Shown here: positions 1 to 9,264 of the stretch, piece after piece | How the letters are laid out: each line of letters starts with the position of its first letter | Numbering within the stretch: position 1 is the first letter of the stretch | DNA from: Oscillibacter valericigenes Sjm18-20 | GTDB taxonomy: Bacteria > Bacillota > Clostridia > Oscillospirales > Oscillospiraceae | Length of the DNA: 64,000 nucleotides | NCBI GenBank assembly: GCA_000283575.1 | Contig: AP012044.1 | Location: 2,232,001-2,296,000, forward strand | Direction of reading: 5' to 3' | Translations under genes and position numbers: made by a program | The notes under the pieces: model-generated | Database searches by the model: none | The model's input: only the letters and a program-made list of their open reading frames with translations | Told to the model about the DNA's origin: nothing

Positions 1-495
1 CCGGATATCCGACATGGCCAGAATCAGATCGCCGGGGTCCTGATTGTATTCATAGATTTTCCCCGGCTCCATCGGCTCCGGCGGGCGGGTGACGATGCTG
101 CGGCCAAACTCCCCCATGGGTTCCAGCCTCTTGGCCGCGGCCTTCACTACGCCGTAGCTCTCGCTGCGGCGGCGCTCCTCCAGGGACTGGATCAGGGCGT
201 CCATTTCGCCCTTGGCCTCCTCGTCCTCGATGGACAGAAGCATCCGCGTTTTGAGATAGATCAGGTGGGACGCCATGGCGATAAATTCGCTGGCCACCTC
301 CAAATCCATCTTCTTGCGCGCCTCCAGCCATTGAAGGTACTGGTCGCAGATCAGGGCAATTGCGATATCCTGAATCTCCATTTTGTTCTTGCTCAGCAAA
401 AACAAAATGAGGTCCAGCGGCCCTTCAAAGTCCTGCATCTCCTCCTGGGACTTGTTGCGGACTACTTTTTCCAGTTTAAATACGGGACTATCCAA
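1..495 (-). CDS. scpA: Segregation and condensation protein A, N-terminal part (gene runs off the window)
   Basis: ScpA is the kleisin that bridges the SMC dimer heads with ScpB in the bacterial condensin complex. The minus strand from 495 downwards translates without a stop into a typical ScpA N-terminus: the block FEGPLDLILFLLSKNKMEIQDI, abbreviated here by its ends FEGPLDL and KNKMEIQDI, then YLKTRMLL. I chose the TTG at 493-495 because GAGGTG lies 8 bases upstream and no in-frame ATG precedes the conserved block. About 165 codons are present; the C-terminal winged-helix half lies left of the window. It follows the M50 protease gene by 12 bases, the usual scpA-upstream arrangement in Clostridia. 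Family assignment is firm; the start codon is an inference. Confidence 0.9.
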   Translation of the reverse strand, partial: MDSPVFKLEKVVRNKSQEEMQDFEGPLDLILFLLSKNKMEIQDIAIALICDQYLQWLEARKKMDLEVASEFIAMASHLIYLKTRMLLSIEDEEAKGEMDALIQSLEERRRSESYGVVKAAAKRLEPMGEFGRSIVTRPPEPMEPGKIYEYNQDPGDLILAMSDIR

Positions 496-507
496 AAAGC
501 ATTCACC

Positions 508-1164
508 TCAATAGAGCAGGTTTACCATAGCGGTATATACCGCGGTGATGGCGCGGCTGATGAATCCGCCGCCCACATTGGTAAAAAAGAGCAGGATGAG
601 CAGCAACATTCCGTACCGCTCGTAGCGCATCAGTTTGAAATACGTCCGGTCTGGCAACAGCGCCCCCAGCACCTTGGATCCGTCCAGCGGCGGAATGGGA
701 ATCAGGTTGAAAAGGCCCAGGCCGATAGAGAGAATGGCTGTGGAGAGCAGAAAGTTGAAAATTCCGTTCCACACCGCGGAGTAACCCGCATAGAGGTAAA
801 TTCCCTTGCTGAGCAGAATCAGAGAAAACGCCAGCATAAAATTGGAGACTGGCCCCGCCAGTGCCGTCAGCGCCATCCCCTTCTTGGGGTCCTTGAAGTA
901 CCGTGGGTCCACCGGTACGGGTTTTGCCCAGCCGAACCCCACCGCAAACATCATCAAAAGGCCCAGCCAGTCGATGTGCCGCAGGGGGTTCAGGGAAAGC
1001 CGGTGCATGGACCTGGCAGTGGGGTCTCCAAGGGACAGAGCCGCCAGACCGTGGCAGATCTCGTGGACCATCAGACACAGCAAAACGGATACCACCCGCA
1101 GCACCGCGTCCAGCGCAGAGAAAAGGTCAAGCTGTTGGAACAGCGCTTGAATATAATGCAGCAA
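508..1164 (-). CDS. Site-2 protease (M50) family membrane metalloprotease
   Basis: A 218-residue integral membrane protein with the zinc-binding HEICH motif (HExxH) near residue 34, the LSLNPLRHID segment after it, an ALAGPVSNFMLA helix, and the distal NLIPIPPLDGSK block that supplies the third zinc ligand (Asp). Together these define the compact M50/S2P family (YwhC/Rv1904-like small members), which cleave within the membrane; the substrate is unknown. Hydrophobic stretches predict about five to six membrane helices. It sits directly upstream of scpA, as in many Firmicutes, so both are probably cotranscribed. Confidence 0.88.
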   Translation of the reverse strand: MLHYIQALFQQLDLFSALDAVLRVVSVLLCLMVHEICHGLAALSLGDPTARSMHRLSLNPLRHIDWLGLLMMFAVGFGWAKPVPVDPRYFKDPKKGMALTALAGPVSNFMLAFSLILLSKGIYLYAGYSAVWNGIFNFLLSTAILSIGLGLFNLIPIPPLDGSKVLGALLPDRTYFKLMRYERYGMLLLILLFFTNVGGGFISRAITAVYTAMVNLLY

Positions 1165-1261
1165 AGCAGTCTCCTTATTTTAAAGCATTGTCGAATAGAT
1201 CAATTCTAGTATTATAACAGTTTCTTCCTTTCAATACAAGGAAAATCCAGTTGGGCCGTGT

Positions 1262-1296
1262 GAAACAAAAGAGCAGGGGGCCTCTACAGCCCCCTG
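1262..1296 (-). terminator. Rho-independent terminator after the cysteine desulfidase-like gene
   Basis: A perfect 7-bp G/C stem (CAGGGGG at 1274-1280 with CCCCCTG at 1290-1296, 9-base loop) is followed on the minus strand by CTCTTTTGTTTC. It lies 24 bases past the stop at 1320 and separates that gene from the M50-scpA pair. Confidence 0.8.
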
Positions 1297-1319
1297 CCGG
1301 CTATTTTCGCGTCTGAATC

Positions 1320-2609
1320 TCACTTTCCCTTTTGCAGCAGCATATCCAGCACCAGGTCGTCCATTTTGGGGGACCCGTCGTTGCCCAGCTTCACAAAGTT
1401 GGCGATGGTGACCTCCGGGTCCAGCTCCACAATGCCGTCGGTGGACTTCACAGTTTCATCCCGCAGGGCCATTGCCGCACAGTTGAACGCGGTGAATACG
1501 CAGGTAGAGATTTTCAATGCACAGTCGGCCTTTGCCCCGTCGCACAGCATCCCCGTCACATCGCCCAGCATGTTGTTGACGGCGTATCCAATCTGCTTTA
1601 CGCTGCCCCCCTGTAAATACACCAGACCGCAGGCCGCGCCGGTTGCGGCAATCGTGGCCCCGCAGAGACCGGAGAGCAGGCCGAAGTCGGCATGGATATG
1701 AATGGCCATCAGATTGCTGAGCGTCACGGCTTTGAACATCCGCTCCTCGTCAATTTCCAAAGACTGCGCGGCGGAGACGATGGGCATGGTGGCGGTGATG
1801 CCCTGATTTCCCGAGCCGGAGTTGGTAACAACCGGCGCGTTGGCCCCCGCCATGCGGGCGTCCGCGGCGCTGGACGTGACGGCGACCGCCTCCAGCATCA
1901 CGCCCTTGCCCATCAGTCCGGATTCCTGACTCTTGCGGATGTGCCGACCGATATTCAGACCATAGTTGCCCTTGGCTCCCACTTTTGCAATTTCGCTGTT
2001 GATCTTAATCGCCTGTTCGATCATGTGGAGGTCATCCGTCTCCCGATCCAGCGTCTCCACAAAGTCATAAATCGTCTGAATACTCAGCGTCTCCCTGATT
2101 ACTTGCGGCGTAATAGGGTCGTCGGAGGCCTTCTGTGCCGCAGTCTTAAGTTCCCGGTGGTCCTCCTCTACAAAGGTGACGTTGGTGTGGGCCCCACGAA
2201 TGACGGCGCGGGCCTGATGTGACCCGTTGGTCAGTTCTACCTCGACATAGAGCTTGTCCGGCTCCGGCGTACGATCCATCTCCACATTGCCGCTCCGCAC
2301 CAGCTCAACAGCCTTCGCCACGTCCTCCTGCGTGGCGTCGTCCACCACCTGTAACTGACGGTCCACCCGGCCGCATACGGCGCCCAGCGCCGCCGCATAA
2401 TTCATTCCGGTGCAGTCCGTCCCCGGTATGCCGGCAGCCATTGCATTCTTGATGATGTTGACGCTGGCGAGGACTTTGACGTGGGTAGGTTCCCCAATCA
2501 AATGCCCCCTGGCGACAGCAGCAGTCAAGGCAATCGCCGCCGGCTCTGTACACCCGGTGGCCAGCATCATCTCATGGTTGAGAATTTGACAGATCAATGT
2601 ACGATTCAT
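1320..2609 (-). CDS. L-cysteine desulfidase / L-serine dehydratase alpha-like (UPF0597, CyuA family)
   Basis: A 429-residue protein of the UPF0597/CdsB-CyuA family, iron-sulfur enzymes that deaminate L-serine or desulfurate L-cysteine to pyruvate, ammonia and (for cysteine) sulfide. The signature near the N-terminus is TGCTEPAAIALT, whose Cys is a cluster or catalytic ligand in the family. Further blocks are GSGNQGITATMPI, the Cys-bearing GLLSGLCGATIAATGAACGL and the C-terminal CDGAKADCALKI. The start is the ATG at 2607-2609, preceded by AAAGGAGAAAGCA; an open frame extends 29 codons upstream but lacks an RBS and starts in low-complexity sequence. It is flanked by a terminator downstream and a 200-bp gap upstream, so it is probably monocistronic. 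Substrate choice between Cys and Ser cannot be read from sequence. Confidence 0.85.
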   Translation of the reverse strand: MNRTLICQILNHEMMLATGCTEPAAIALTAAVARGHLIGEPTHVKVLASVNIIKNAMAAGIPGTDCTGMNYAAALGAVCGRVDRQLQVVDDATQEDVAKAVELVRSGNVEMDRTPEPDKLYVEVELTNGSHQARAVIRGAHTNVTFVEEDHRELKTAAQKASDDPITPQVIRETLSIQTIYDFVETLDRETDDLHMIEQAIKINSEIAKVGAKGNYGLNIGRHIRKSQESGLMGKGVMLEAVAVTSSAADARMAGANAPVVTNSGSGNQGITATMPIVSAAQSLEIDEERMFKAVTLSNLMAIHIHADFGLLSGLCGATIAATGAACGLVYLQGGSVKQIGYAVNNMLGDVTGMLCDGAKADCALKISTCVFTAFNCAAMALRDETVKSTDGIVELDPEVTIANFVKLGNDGSPKMDDLVLDMLLQKGK

Positions 2610-2808
2610 TGCTTTCTCCTTTTCCTGTTTGTTTTTATGATAGGTATGTAACTTGCTCCTAATCGGTATTTTAGCACCACGCTCCTGACAAAGCAAGAAA
2701 AGATGACTATGATCCGTCCCAATATTTCACATTTCTTTGTATACTTCTACAACGTTTGTTAATTTTTTCAGTATAATGACTCCCAGGCCATCCATGAAAG
2801 AAAGCCGC

Positions 2809-4491
2809 TTACAGTTTTCTGCGATAGGCCTCCGCCTCGTCCAGCAGCTCTCCCGCACTTTGCAGCAGTGTATCCGTCACCTTGCTGCCGCCGGTGAGGC
2901 GCGCCAGCTCCGCCTTGCGCTGCTCCCGATCCAGTTGAAGCACCTGTGTAAAGGTTCTTCCCTTACGAACTCCTTTTTCCACGGAAAAGTGGGAATCCGC
3001 CATGGCCGCCAGCTGCGGAAGATGGGTCACGCACAACACCTGTTTATGGCGGGAGACCTGCGCCAGCTTCTCCGCAACCTTCTGGGCCGCCCGGCCGGAC
3101 ACACCGGTATCCACCTCATCGAACACCAGCGTTCCCACCCGCTCCTGCTCCGCCAGCACGTTTTTCAGCGCCAGCATAATGCGGGCCAGCTCGCCGCCGG
3201 AGGCAATCCGGGCGATGGGCTTCAAGTCCTCGCCCGCATTGGCGGACATCAAAAACCGGATTGTATCGCATCCGTCCGGCCCCGGTTCTTTCGGCGTGAA
3301 TTCAATGGAAAACCGGACCCGGTCCATGTCCAGATCCCGTAGTTCCATTAAAATTCGCTGCTCCAAATCTCCGGCGGAGGCCTTTCTCGCTTTTGTCAGC
3401 GCCGCGCCGGCGGCGCTCACCGATTCCTCAGCCCCGGCAAGCTGGCTCTTCAACCGGGCCAAGGTGTCGTCCGCCGTCTCAATCTCATCCAGCTCCCGGC
3501 GGCTGCGATCCAGATAGGCCAGCATATCCTCCACCGTGGAACCGTACTTTTTCTTTAGGCGGTACAGCTGATCGGATCTGCTCTCCACCGCGTCCAGTTC
3601 CTCCGGCGAGAAGTCAAATTCCCCCGCCATATCCCGAACCGTCTCCGCAAGGTCATAAACTTCACAGCGAAGCTGTTCCAGTCTGTTCCAGATATCTTCC
3701 AGTCTCCCGTTTCGCCCCTTCACGTGGGCGAGGGCATTTTCCGCCTCCTGAATCAGTGATACTGCGCCGCCGTTCTCGTCGTCCCCGTTGAGGCACCGGT
3801 CCGCTCCGCTCACCGCCGACAGGTATTTTTCCCCGTTGCGCAGAAGGTCTCTCCGCTCCAGCAGCTCCTCCTCCTCGCCTGGGTGCAGCTCCGCCCGCTC
3901 CAACTCCTCGATTTGGAAGTGAAGGCTATCTACCTTCCGGGCCTTTTCCTCCTCGTCCATTCGGAGGGCATCCATCCTCCGGCGCAGTTCCGCCATGGCT
4001 TCATAGGTCCCTCGGTACTTACCCAGCGCATCTTCCAGCCGCCCGAAACGGTCGAGATACGCGCCATGCTGCTCCTCGTCCAAAAGTTGCTGTCCGTCGT
4101 GCTGGCCGTGGATATTCAAAAGATTTGCCCCCAGCACGCGCAGCTGGGACACCGTGACCGGCCGGCCGTTGATGCGGCAAAGATTTTTGCCGTCCGCGTC
4201 GATCTCACGCTGGATCATCAAAAGGCCGTCCTCATCTGGCTCCGCGCCACTCTCCGCAAGGCCCGGCAAACCTTCCGCAACGCCCGAAAACTCCGCACTG
4301 ACCACCGCCTTCTTGCTGCCGGTGCGTATCAGATCCCGGGAGGTCCTGCCCCCCAGCACAGCTCCCATGGCATCGATCACGATGGATTTGCCCGCCCCGG
4401 TCTCGCCGGTAAGAGCGTTGAAGCCCGGGCGGAACTGGATGTCCGCCTGCTCGATGACCGCGATATTCTCTATATGCAGCAGTTCCAGCAT
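2809..4491 (-). CDS. recN: DNA repair protein RecN
   Basis: A 560-residue SMC-like ATPase acting early in double-strand-break repair. The Walker A GETGAGKS is at residues 29-36, a long central coiled coil spans about 150-370, and the C-terminal half has the ABC signature region (ASGGELARIMLALK), Walker B (LVFDEVDTGVSG) and the D/H-loop block VTHLPQLAAMAD. Length matches the family (550-570). It is the last gene of the xseA-to-recN run and follows argR by 41 bases, the standard Firmicutes order. Confidence 0.97.
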   Translation of the reverse strand: MLELLHIENIAVIEQADIQFRPGFNALTGETGAGKSIVIDAMGAVLGGRTSRDLIRTGSKKAVVSAEFSGVAEGLPGLAESGAEPDEDGLLMIQREIDADGKNLCRINGRPVTVSQLRVLGANLLNIHGQHDGQQLLDEEQHGAYLDRFGRLEDALGKYRGTYEAMAELRRRMDALRMDEEEKARKVDSLHFQIEELERAELHPGEEEELLERRDLLRNGEKYLSAVSGADRCLNGDDENGGAVSLIQEAENALAHVKGRNGRLEDIWNRLEQLRCEVYDLAETVRDMAGEFDFSPEELDAVESRSDQLYRLKKKYGSTVEDMLAYLDRSRRELDEIETADDTLARLKSQLAGAEESVSAAGAALTKARKASAGDLEQRILMELRDLDMDRVRFSIEFTPKEPGPDGCDTIRFLMSANAGEDLKPIARIASGGELARIMLALKNVLAEQERVGTLVFDEVDTGVSGRAAQKVAEKLAQVSRHKQVLCVTHLPQLAAMADSHFSVEKGVRKGRTFTQVLQLDREQRKAELARLTGGSKVTDTLLQSAGELLDEAEAYRRKL

Positions 4492-4532
4492 GGCTTCCTT
4501 CCCCTTTTCTTTTTTGTTAAGAATATCTGCCT

Positions 4533-4988
4533 TTACATATTGATCATTTCCTGAATTTCATTACAGAAGGTTTCCGCAGAGGCCGTGTCCTTCATTACCA
4601 GAAACGCTGTGTCGTCCCCCGCAAGGCTCCCCATCATATAATTCAGATCCATGTCGTCCAGCGCGGCGCAGGCGGCGCTGGCCAGTCCCGGCATGGTTTT
4701 CACCACCACAATGTTCTGCGCGCTGTCGATACTGGTGATGCTTTCCCGAAAGATGGTGCGCAGCTTCTCCGCGAAATTCAGCCGGGTTCGATTCCCCGAT
4801 ACAGAATATTTATATACGCCGCGGCCCACCGGCTCTTTGATAAGATGCATCTGCTTGATGTCCCGGGAAATGGTAGCCTGCGTGCTGGTGACGCCCCGCT
4901 CCTGTAGCCGGGTCAAAAGCTGTTCCTGTGTCTCGATATTCTCCTGACCAATAATTTCCAAAATTAACATTTGCCGCTCATTTTTCAT
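4533..4988 (-). CDS. argR: Arginine repressor ArgR/AhrC
   Basis: A 151-residue transcriptional regulator that senses L-arginine as a hexamer and controls arginine biosynthesis and catabolism. The N-terminal winged helix carries the diagnostic SxTQATISRDI block, and the C-terminal arginine-binding domain has the MGSLAGDDTAFLV segment with the Asp pair that contacts arginine. The ATG at 4986-4988 is chosen: GGGAGGACAGGAAG precedes it and the ORF overlaps the nadK stop by 11 bases. An upstream in-frame start (5030) would add 14 unconserved residues. Confidence 0.95.
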   Translation of the reverse strand: MKNERQMLILEIIGQENIETQEQLLTRLQERGVTSTQATISRDIKQMHLIKEPVGRGVYKYSVSGNRTRLNFAEKLRTIFRESITSIDSAQNIVVVKTMPGLASAACAALDDMDLNYMMGSLAGDDTAFLVMKDTASAETFCNEIQEMINM

Positions 4989-5865
4989 CTTCCTGTCCTC
5001 CCGGCAGCATTTTTTTTGCAAAAATCTCACAAAAGCTCTTTTCTGTCAGCCGCACCAGTTTCAGCACGTACTTGGACCGGCACACCTGTACCACGTCCTC
5101 CGCATGAAGGGAAAATCCCCGGCTCTCGTCCACGAACAAATACACCGGCTTACGGCCATTTCGCTCCGTACGAATGGACAACGTGTGCCCAGGTGAGAGA
5201 ACATAAGACGAAAAGCGCATATTATGCGTACAAATTGGGCAGACCACCATAGCCTCCGCGTCCGGCTCCACCACAGGCCCTCCAGCGGAGAGGGAGTAAG
5301 CCGTGGACCCGGTGGGTGTGGCAACAATGACGCCGTCTCCGGCGATATCCGCCAGATGGTGGCCGTTGGATTCGATACGCAAATGAATTACATGGGAAAT
5401 GGGGCCTTCCCGGATCACCGCGTCATTCAGGCCCAGATTTGTGTAAATGGACCGCCCATCCCGCAGGACGGACACATCCAGCATCATCCGGTTCTCCATC
5501 TCAAAGTCCCAGGTTTCCAGCCGCCGCAGAGTTTCCAGCTCTCCCAGCTCCAACTCCGCAATGAAGCCGAGACTGCCGGTGTTGACGCCCAACACCGGCA
5601 CTCTATTCAGCGCCGCCAGCTTGGCCAAGTGCAGAATCGTGCCGTCCCCGCCGAAGGTAATCAGCATGTCCGCAGAACGCAGCTCCTGGGTCAGCGAACG
5701 CACCTCCATGTCAGCGAAGGTCCCTTCCCGCTGGTCCCGGAAGGGGGAACACACCACGGTCCGAAATCCGCTTCTGCGCAGAATGGACTGGGCGGACTTT
5801 GTGGCGCTCATGTCACGGTCCCGGCTGGGATTGGGGCAGAGAATGATCTTTTTCACTTCTTTCAT
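4978..5865 (-). CDS. nadK: NAD kinase
   Basis: A 295-residue ATP-NAD kinase that makes NADP+. Motifs seen: GGDGT at 72-76 (catalytic Asp and phosphate contacts), NTGSLGFIAE for nucleotide binding and ATPTGSTAYSLSAGGP. The start codon overlaps the tlyA stop by four bases (ATGA), and the 3' end overlaps argR, indicating translational coupling in the tlyA-nadK-argR-recN operon. Confidence 0.96.
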   Translation of the reverse strand: MKEVKKIILCPNPSRDRDMSATKSAQSILRRSGFRTVVCSPFRDQREGTFADMEVRSLTQELRSADMLITFGGDGTILHLAKLAALNRVPVLGVNTGSLGFIAELELGELETLRRLETWDFEMENRMMLDVSVLRDGRSIYTNLGLNDAVIREGPISHVIHLRIESNGHHLADIAGDGVIVATPTGSTAYSLSAGGPVVEPDAEAMVVCPICTHNMRFSSYVLSPGHTLSIRTERNGRKPVYLFVDESRGFSLHAEDVVQVCRSKYVLKLVRLTEKSFCEIFAKKMLPGGQEDEK

Positions 5866-6686
5866 GCTTCCGCGCCTCCCCTCTCCGGCAGAACCGCATG
5901 GGACTCATCCACCAGCGCCCGCAGGTCAAAGACGGTCTCTTCCTCCGACGCGCCGCACTGTAAAAATCCCAAATACTCAATATTACCCTCAGGGCCGCGA
6001 ATAGGAGAATAAGTCAAGCCAATCACTGTAAAATCAGATTCCCTGGCATGAATCAGAAAGTGCTCCAGTACCTCCCGATGGACCGCCGGATCACGGACAA
6101 CGCCCTTTTTTCCGACTTTTTCCCTGCCCGCCTCGAATTGGGGCTTTATCAGACATACCGCGCAGCCTGATTGCTTCAGTACCCCCCGAAGGGCAGGCAG
6201 AATCAGCTTCAGGGAAATAAAGCTCACGTCCACGCTGGCAAAATCAAGCTCATCCGGCACCTGTTCGTGGGTGAGATACCTGGCATTGGTCCGTTCCAGA
6301 CATATGACCCGCGTGTCAGACCGCAACTTCCAGGCCAGTTGTCCATAGCCTACATCCACGGCGTAGACTTTCACCGCGCCGTTTTGAAGCATACAATCGG
6401 TAAATCCACCGGTGGAGGCTCCGATATCGCCGCAGACCGTGCCGTGCAGGTCGATGGGAAAGACCGACATGGCCTTTTCCAGCTTCAGCCCGCCCCGGCT
6501 CACATAGGCCAGCGTGTTTCCCCGCACCTCGATCTCCGCGTCGGGAGGATAGGCGGTGCCGGGCTTATCCGCCCGCTGGCCCTTTACAAACACCAGGCCG
6601 CTCATGATGGTAGCCTGCGCCTTCTGCCGGCTCTCCTGCAAACCGCGTTCCACCAGCAGTACGTCCAGCCGTTTTTTTTCACTCAT
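5862..6686 (-). CDS. tlyA: TlyA family RNA methyltransferase
   Basis: A 274-residue protein with an N-terminal S4 RNA-binding domain (KRLDVLLVERGLQESRQKAQ), then an FtsJ-like Rossmann methyltransferase: the SAM motif DIGASTGGFTDCML and the later block LIKPQFEAGREKVGKKGVVRD with the catalytic Lys. TlyA 2'-O-methylates 16S/23S rRNA in mycobacteria; in Firmicutes (YqxC) the target is less certain and haemolysin is an old name only. It lies between dxs and nadK, its usual place. Confidence 0.93.
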   Translation of the reverse strand: MSEKKRLDVLLVERGLQESRQKAQATIMSGLVFVKGQRADKPGTAYPPDAEIEVRGNTLAYVSRGGLKLEKAMSVFPIDLHGTVCGDIGASTGGFTDCMLQNGAVKVYAVDVGYGQLAWKLRSDTRVICLERTNARYLTHEQVPDELDFASVDVSFISLKLILPALRGVLKQSGCAVCLIKPQFEAGREKVGKKGVVRDPAVHREVLEHFLIHARESDFTVIGLTYSPIRGPEGNIEYLGFLQCGASEEETVFDLRALVDESHAVLPERGGAEA

Positions 6687-6731
6687 GGTATGCCCTCCCT
6701 GCGCCCTTCCGACTGAAAAAGCGCGGTATTC

Positions 6732-8582
6732 TCACCGGATTTCCTCCAAAATGCATTTTGTGATGCCATCAGCGTCCAGACCCAGGCTGTGTTCCAGCTC
6801 CCTAACGGACCCCGCCGGGACAAATCTGCCGCCTAAATTTTTAAAGATCATCTGCTTTGGCGCGTCACCCCGGGCGGCCAGAATACCCCCCACTCGCTGC
6901 CCCACACAGCCGGAGCCGCAGCAATCCTCCACTGCGGTTATGCATCCACAGCCGGACAAGACGGGAGCAAGGTCTTCATAGCACAAGGGTGCAATGCGAT
7001 TCAGCTTTACGACTCCCGCATGTATGCCACGCTTTTCCAGTTCCTCCGCAGCGTCCAATGCCTGATTGATCAACACACCGTAAGTTAGAATTGTCACGTC
7101 CTCCCCGTCCCGCAGCCGCACGGCGGCGTCCGTACCGCTGTCTTCCCGGTAGCGGCCCTCGCCGCCTCTTGGATAACGGACGGCCACCGGGCCGCCGCAC
7201 TGGAATATTGCTTCTTTCATCATCCGCCGCAGCTCCGCAAAGCTGGCGGGGCAGTAAACCGTCATCCCGGGAACGGTAGGCAGGAACAGCGCGTCGAAAA
7301 CGCCGTGGTGAGTCTCACCGTCGTTACCCACCAGTCCCGCCCGGTCCACTGCCAGCACCACATGGAGCTGCTCAAGCGCAATATCGTGGATGAGCATATC
7401 GTAGCTCCGCTGCAAAAATGAGGAGTACACCGCAAACACGGGGATCATCCCTTGAGAGGCGAGGCCCGCGGCCATGGCCGCGCCGTGTCCCTCCGCGATT
7501 GCAACGTCGAAAAACCGCCGGGGGAATTCCCTTTGGAACGGGGCCAGTCCCGTTCCGTCCGCCATGGCGGCGGTGATGGCGCATACGCGCGGGTCCTCTG
7601 CGGCGCAGGAGGCAACTGCTTTTCCGAAGACGGAGGAAAAGCTCTCTGCTCCAGACTTTTTTAAAAGGCCGGTCTCCACGTCGAAGGGCCCCACGCCGTG
7701 GAACTTTCCGGGGTCCCGCTCCGCCGGAGCGTACCCTTTTCCTTTCATAGTGTGTATATGAACCACCACCGGACAGTGCAACTCCTTCGCCCATTGCAGC
7801 ACGTTACACAGCCGGTCCAGATCGTGTCCGTCGATAGGGCCCAGGTATGTGAAGCCCATGTCCTCAAACAGAGTGCTTCCTGGCCACAGCGCTTTTTTCA
7901 GATTGGATTTCAGCCGATGGTTGAACCGATAGAGCCTGTTTTGCATGGGGGTTGCCCCGAACAGGCTGCGGTACCATTTTTTGAAATGGTAGTAGGTGGG
8001 TTTGCTGCGGATTTTCCCAAGATGGCGGCTCACCGCCCCTACGTTGGGGTTGATGGACATACCGTTGTCATTCAGAATCACGATCAGCGGCTCTCTGGAG
8101 GCCCCGGCATTATTCAGCCCCTCATAGGCGAGGCCGCCGGACAGCGCCCCGTCCCCGATCAGGGCCAGCACGCTGTAGTCCTTCCCGGACAGCGTCCGGG
8201 CCCGAGCCATGCCCAGCGCCACAGAGACGGAGTTGGAGGCGTGGCCCGCCACAAACGCGTCGTGCTCGCTCTCATAGGGCTTTGGAAATCCGGAGAGGCC
8301 GCCGAACTGCCGCAAAGTGTCGAACAGATCCCTGCGGCCTGTGAGGGCCTTGTGGACATAGCACTGATGCCCCACATCGAACACCAGCCGGTCTTGCGCG
8401 GTGTCAAACACCCGGTGGATCGCCACCGTCAGCTCCACCACGCCCAGATTGGAGGCGAGATGCCCGCCGGTCTTGGAAACATGGTCGATTAAAAAGCTCC
8501 GCAGTTCTTTGCAGAGCGTATCCAAATCCCGGCGGCTCAACGCCTTTACGTCCGCCGGGGAAGCAATCTTTTCAAGAATCAT
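6732..8582 (-). CDS. dxs: 1-deoxy-D-xylulose-5-phosphate synthase
   Basis: A 616-residue thiamine-diphosphate enzyme that condenses pyruvate and glyceraldehyde 3-phosphate, first step of the MEP isoprenoid pathway. Motifs in order: FDVGHQCYVHKALTGR, the TPP/Mg site GDGALSGGLAYEGLNNAG with NDNGMSI, and the pyrimidine domain DRAGLVGNDGETHHG. The ATG at 8582 follows GGGGGAGAGACTCC. Together with ispA it brackets the OLE RNA/OapA pair. Confidence 0.97.
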   Translation of the reverse strand: MILEKIASPADVKALSRRDLDTLCKELRSFLIDHVSKTGGHLASNLGVVELTVAIHRVFDTAQDRLVFDVGHQCYVHKALTGRRDLFDTLRQFGGLSGFPKPYESEHDAFVAGHASNSVSVALGMARARTLSGKDYSVLALIGDGALSGGLAYEGLNNAGASREPLIVILNDNGMSINPNVGAVSRHLGKIRSKPTYYHFKKWYRSLFGATPMQNRLYRFNHRLKSNLKKALWPGSTLFEDMGFTYLGPIDGHDLDRLCNVLQWAKELHCPVVVHIHTMKGKGYAPAERDPGKFHGVGPFDVETGLLKKSGAESFSSVFGKAVASCAAEDPRVCAITAAMADGTGLAPFQREFPRRFFDVAIAEGHGAAMAAGLASQGMIPVFAVYSSFLQRSYDMLIHDIALEQLHVVLAVDRAGLVGNDGETHHGVFDALFLPTVPGMTVYCPASFAELRRMMKEAIFQCGGPVAVRYPRGGEGRYREDSGTDAAVRLRDGEDVTILTYGVLINQALDAAEELEKRGIHAGVVKLNRIAPLCYEDLAPVLSGCGCITAVEDCCGSGCVGQRVGGILAARGDAPKQMIFKNLGGRFVPAGSVRELEHSLGLDADGITKCILEEIR

Positions 8583-8603
8583 GGAGTCTCTCCCCCACCC
8601 GCC

Positions 8604-9191
8604 TCACTTGGAGGAACGGTGAAATATGTGCAAAAATCTGCCCGCGAGGAAAACCACGCGGGTGCTTTTATTGATTGCAACTGTTTTGCCAATTGCCTTA
8701 CCGCCAATGGTAAGGCCGGAAATCAGTGCTGTGACGCCCACGCTCAAAAGCACTTTGTGTACACTCAGCATCCGCTGAAGCTGGATCACAATGACGGTGG
8801 CGGTCGTACCGGAGACAATACCACAGATATCCCCCACCACATCGTTGCAGAAGCTGCTGACGCGGCTGGCGTTGCGAAGAAGACCGATGGCCTCCGACGC
8901 TCCCGGCTCCCTGTGGGCCGCCATGGAGTGAAAGGGCCGCTCGTCCGCAGCAGTAACGGCTACGCCGATAATGTCGAATACGATGCCAAGCCCGATAAAA
9001 ACAGCCAGAACCAACAGCGCCGCCGCGATCCCCGCCCCGGTGAGCACGCTTTCGGAAGCGAAACTCAGAGCAGCGGACAACGCCACGGCAATCAAAAATA
9101 TCCGCAGGATCCAGCGATATTGCGGCAAATCCGCGTCGTTCTTCTTTTTTCCTTTTTCCCTCTTCAAACCGTGGCCCCCCGGACGCGGCAA
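8604..9191 (-). CDS. oapA: OLE RNA-associated membrane protein OapA
   Basis: A roughly 195-residue membrane protein lying immediately 3' of the OLE RNA and before dxs, the position of OapA (BH2780) in Bacillus halodurans. A basic N-terminus (KREKGKKK) leads to about four hydrophobic segments: WILRIFLIAVALSAAL, ALLVLAVFIGLGIVFDIIG, a TTATVIVIQL helix and SVGVTALISGLTIGGKAIGK; a basic C-terminal tail follows. In B. halodurans OapA binds OLE RNA and takes it to the membrane. No ATG is available: TTG at 9189-9191 (GGCGGAA upstream) or TTG at 9165-9167 (GGGGGG upstream) are the candidates. The assignment rests on locus plus topology and motif style, with the RNA next door as strong support. Confidence 0.88.
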   Translation of the reverse strand: MPRPGGHGLKREKGKKKNDADLPQYRWILRIFLIAVALSAALSFASESVLTGAGIAAALLVLAVFIGLGIVFDIIGVAVTAADERPFHSMAAHREPGASEAIGLLRNASRVSSFCNDVVGDICGIVSGTTATVIVIQLQRMLSVHKVLLSVGVTALISGLTIGGKAIGKTVAINKSTRVVFLAGRFLHIFHRSSK

Positions 9192-9264
9192 AATTCCGCC
9201 AATATTTGGGCGGTTTAAACTATCGTTTTATTCTAAAAGTTCATTTTACTAAGTCAGCGGCGGC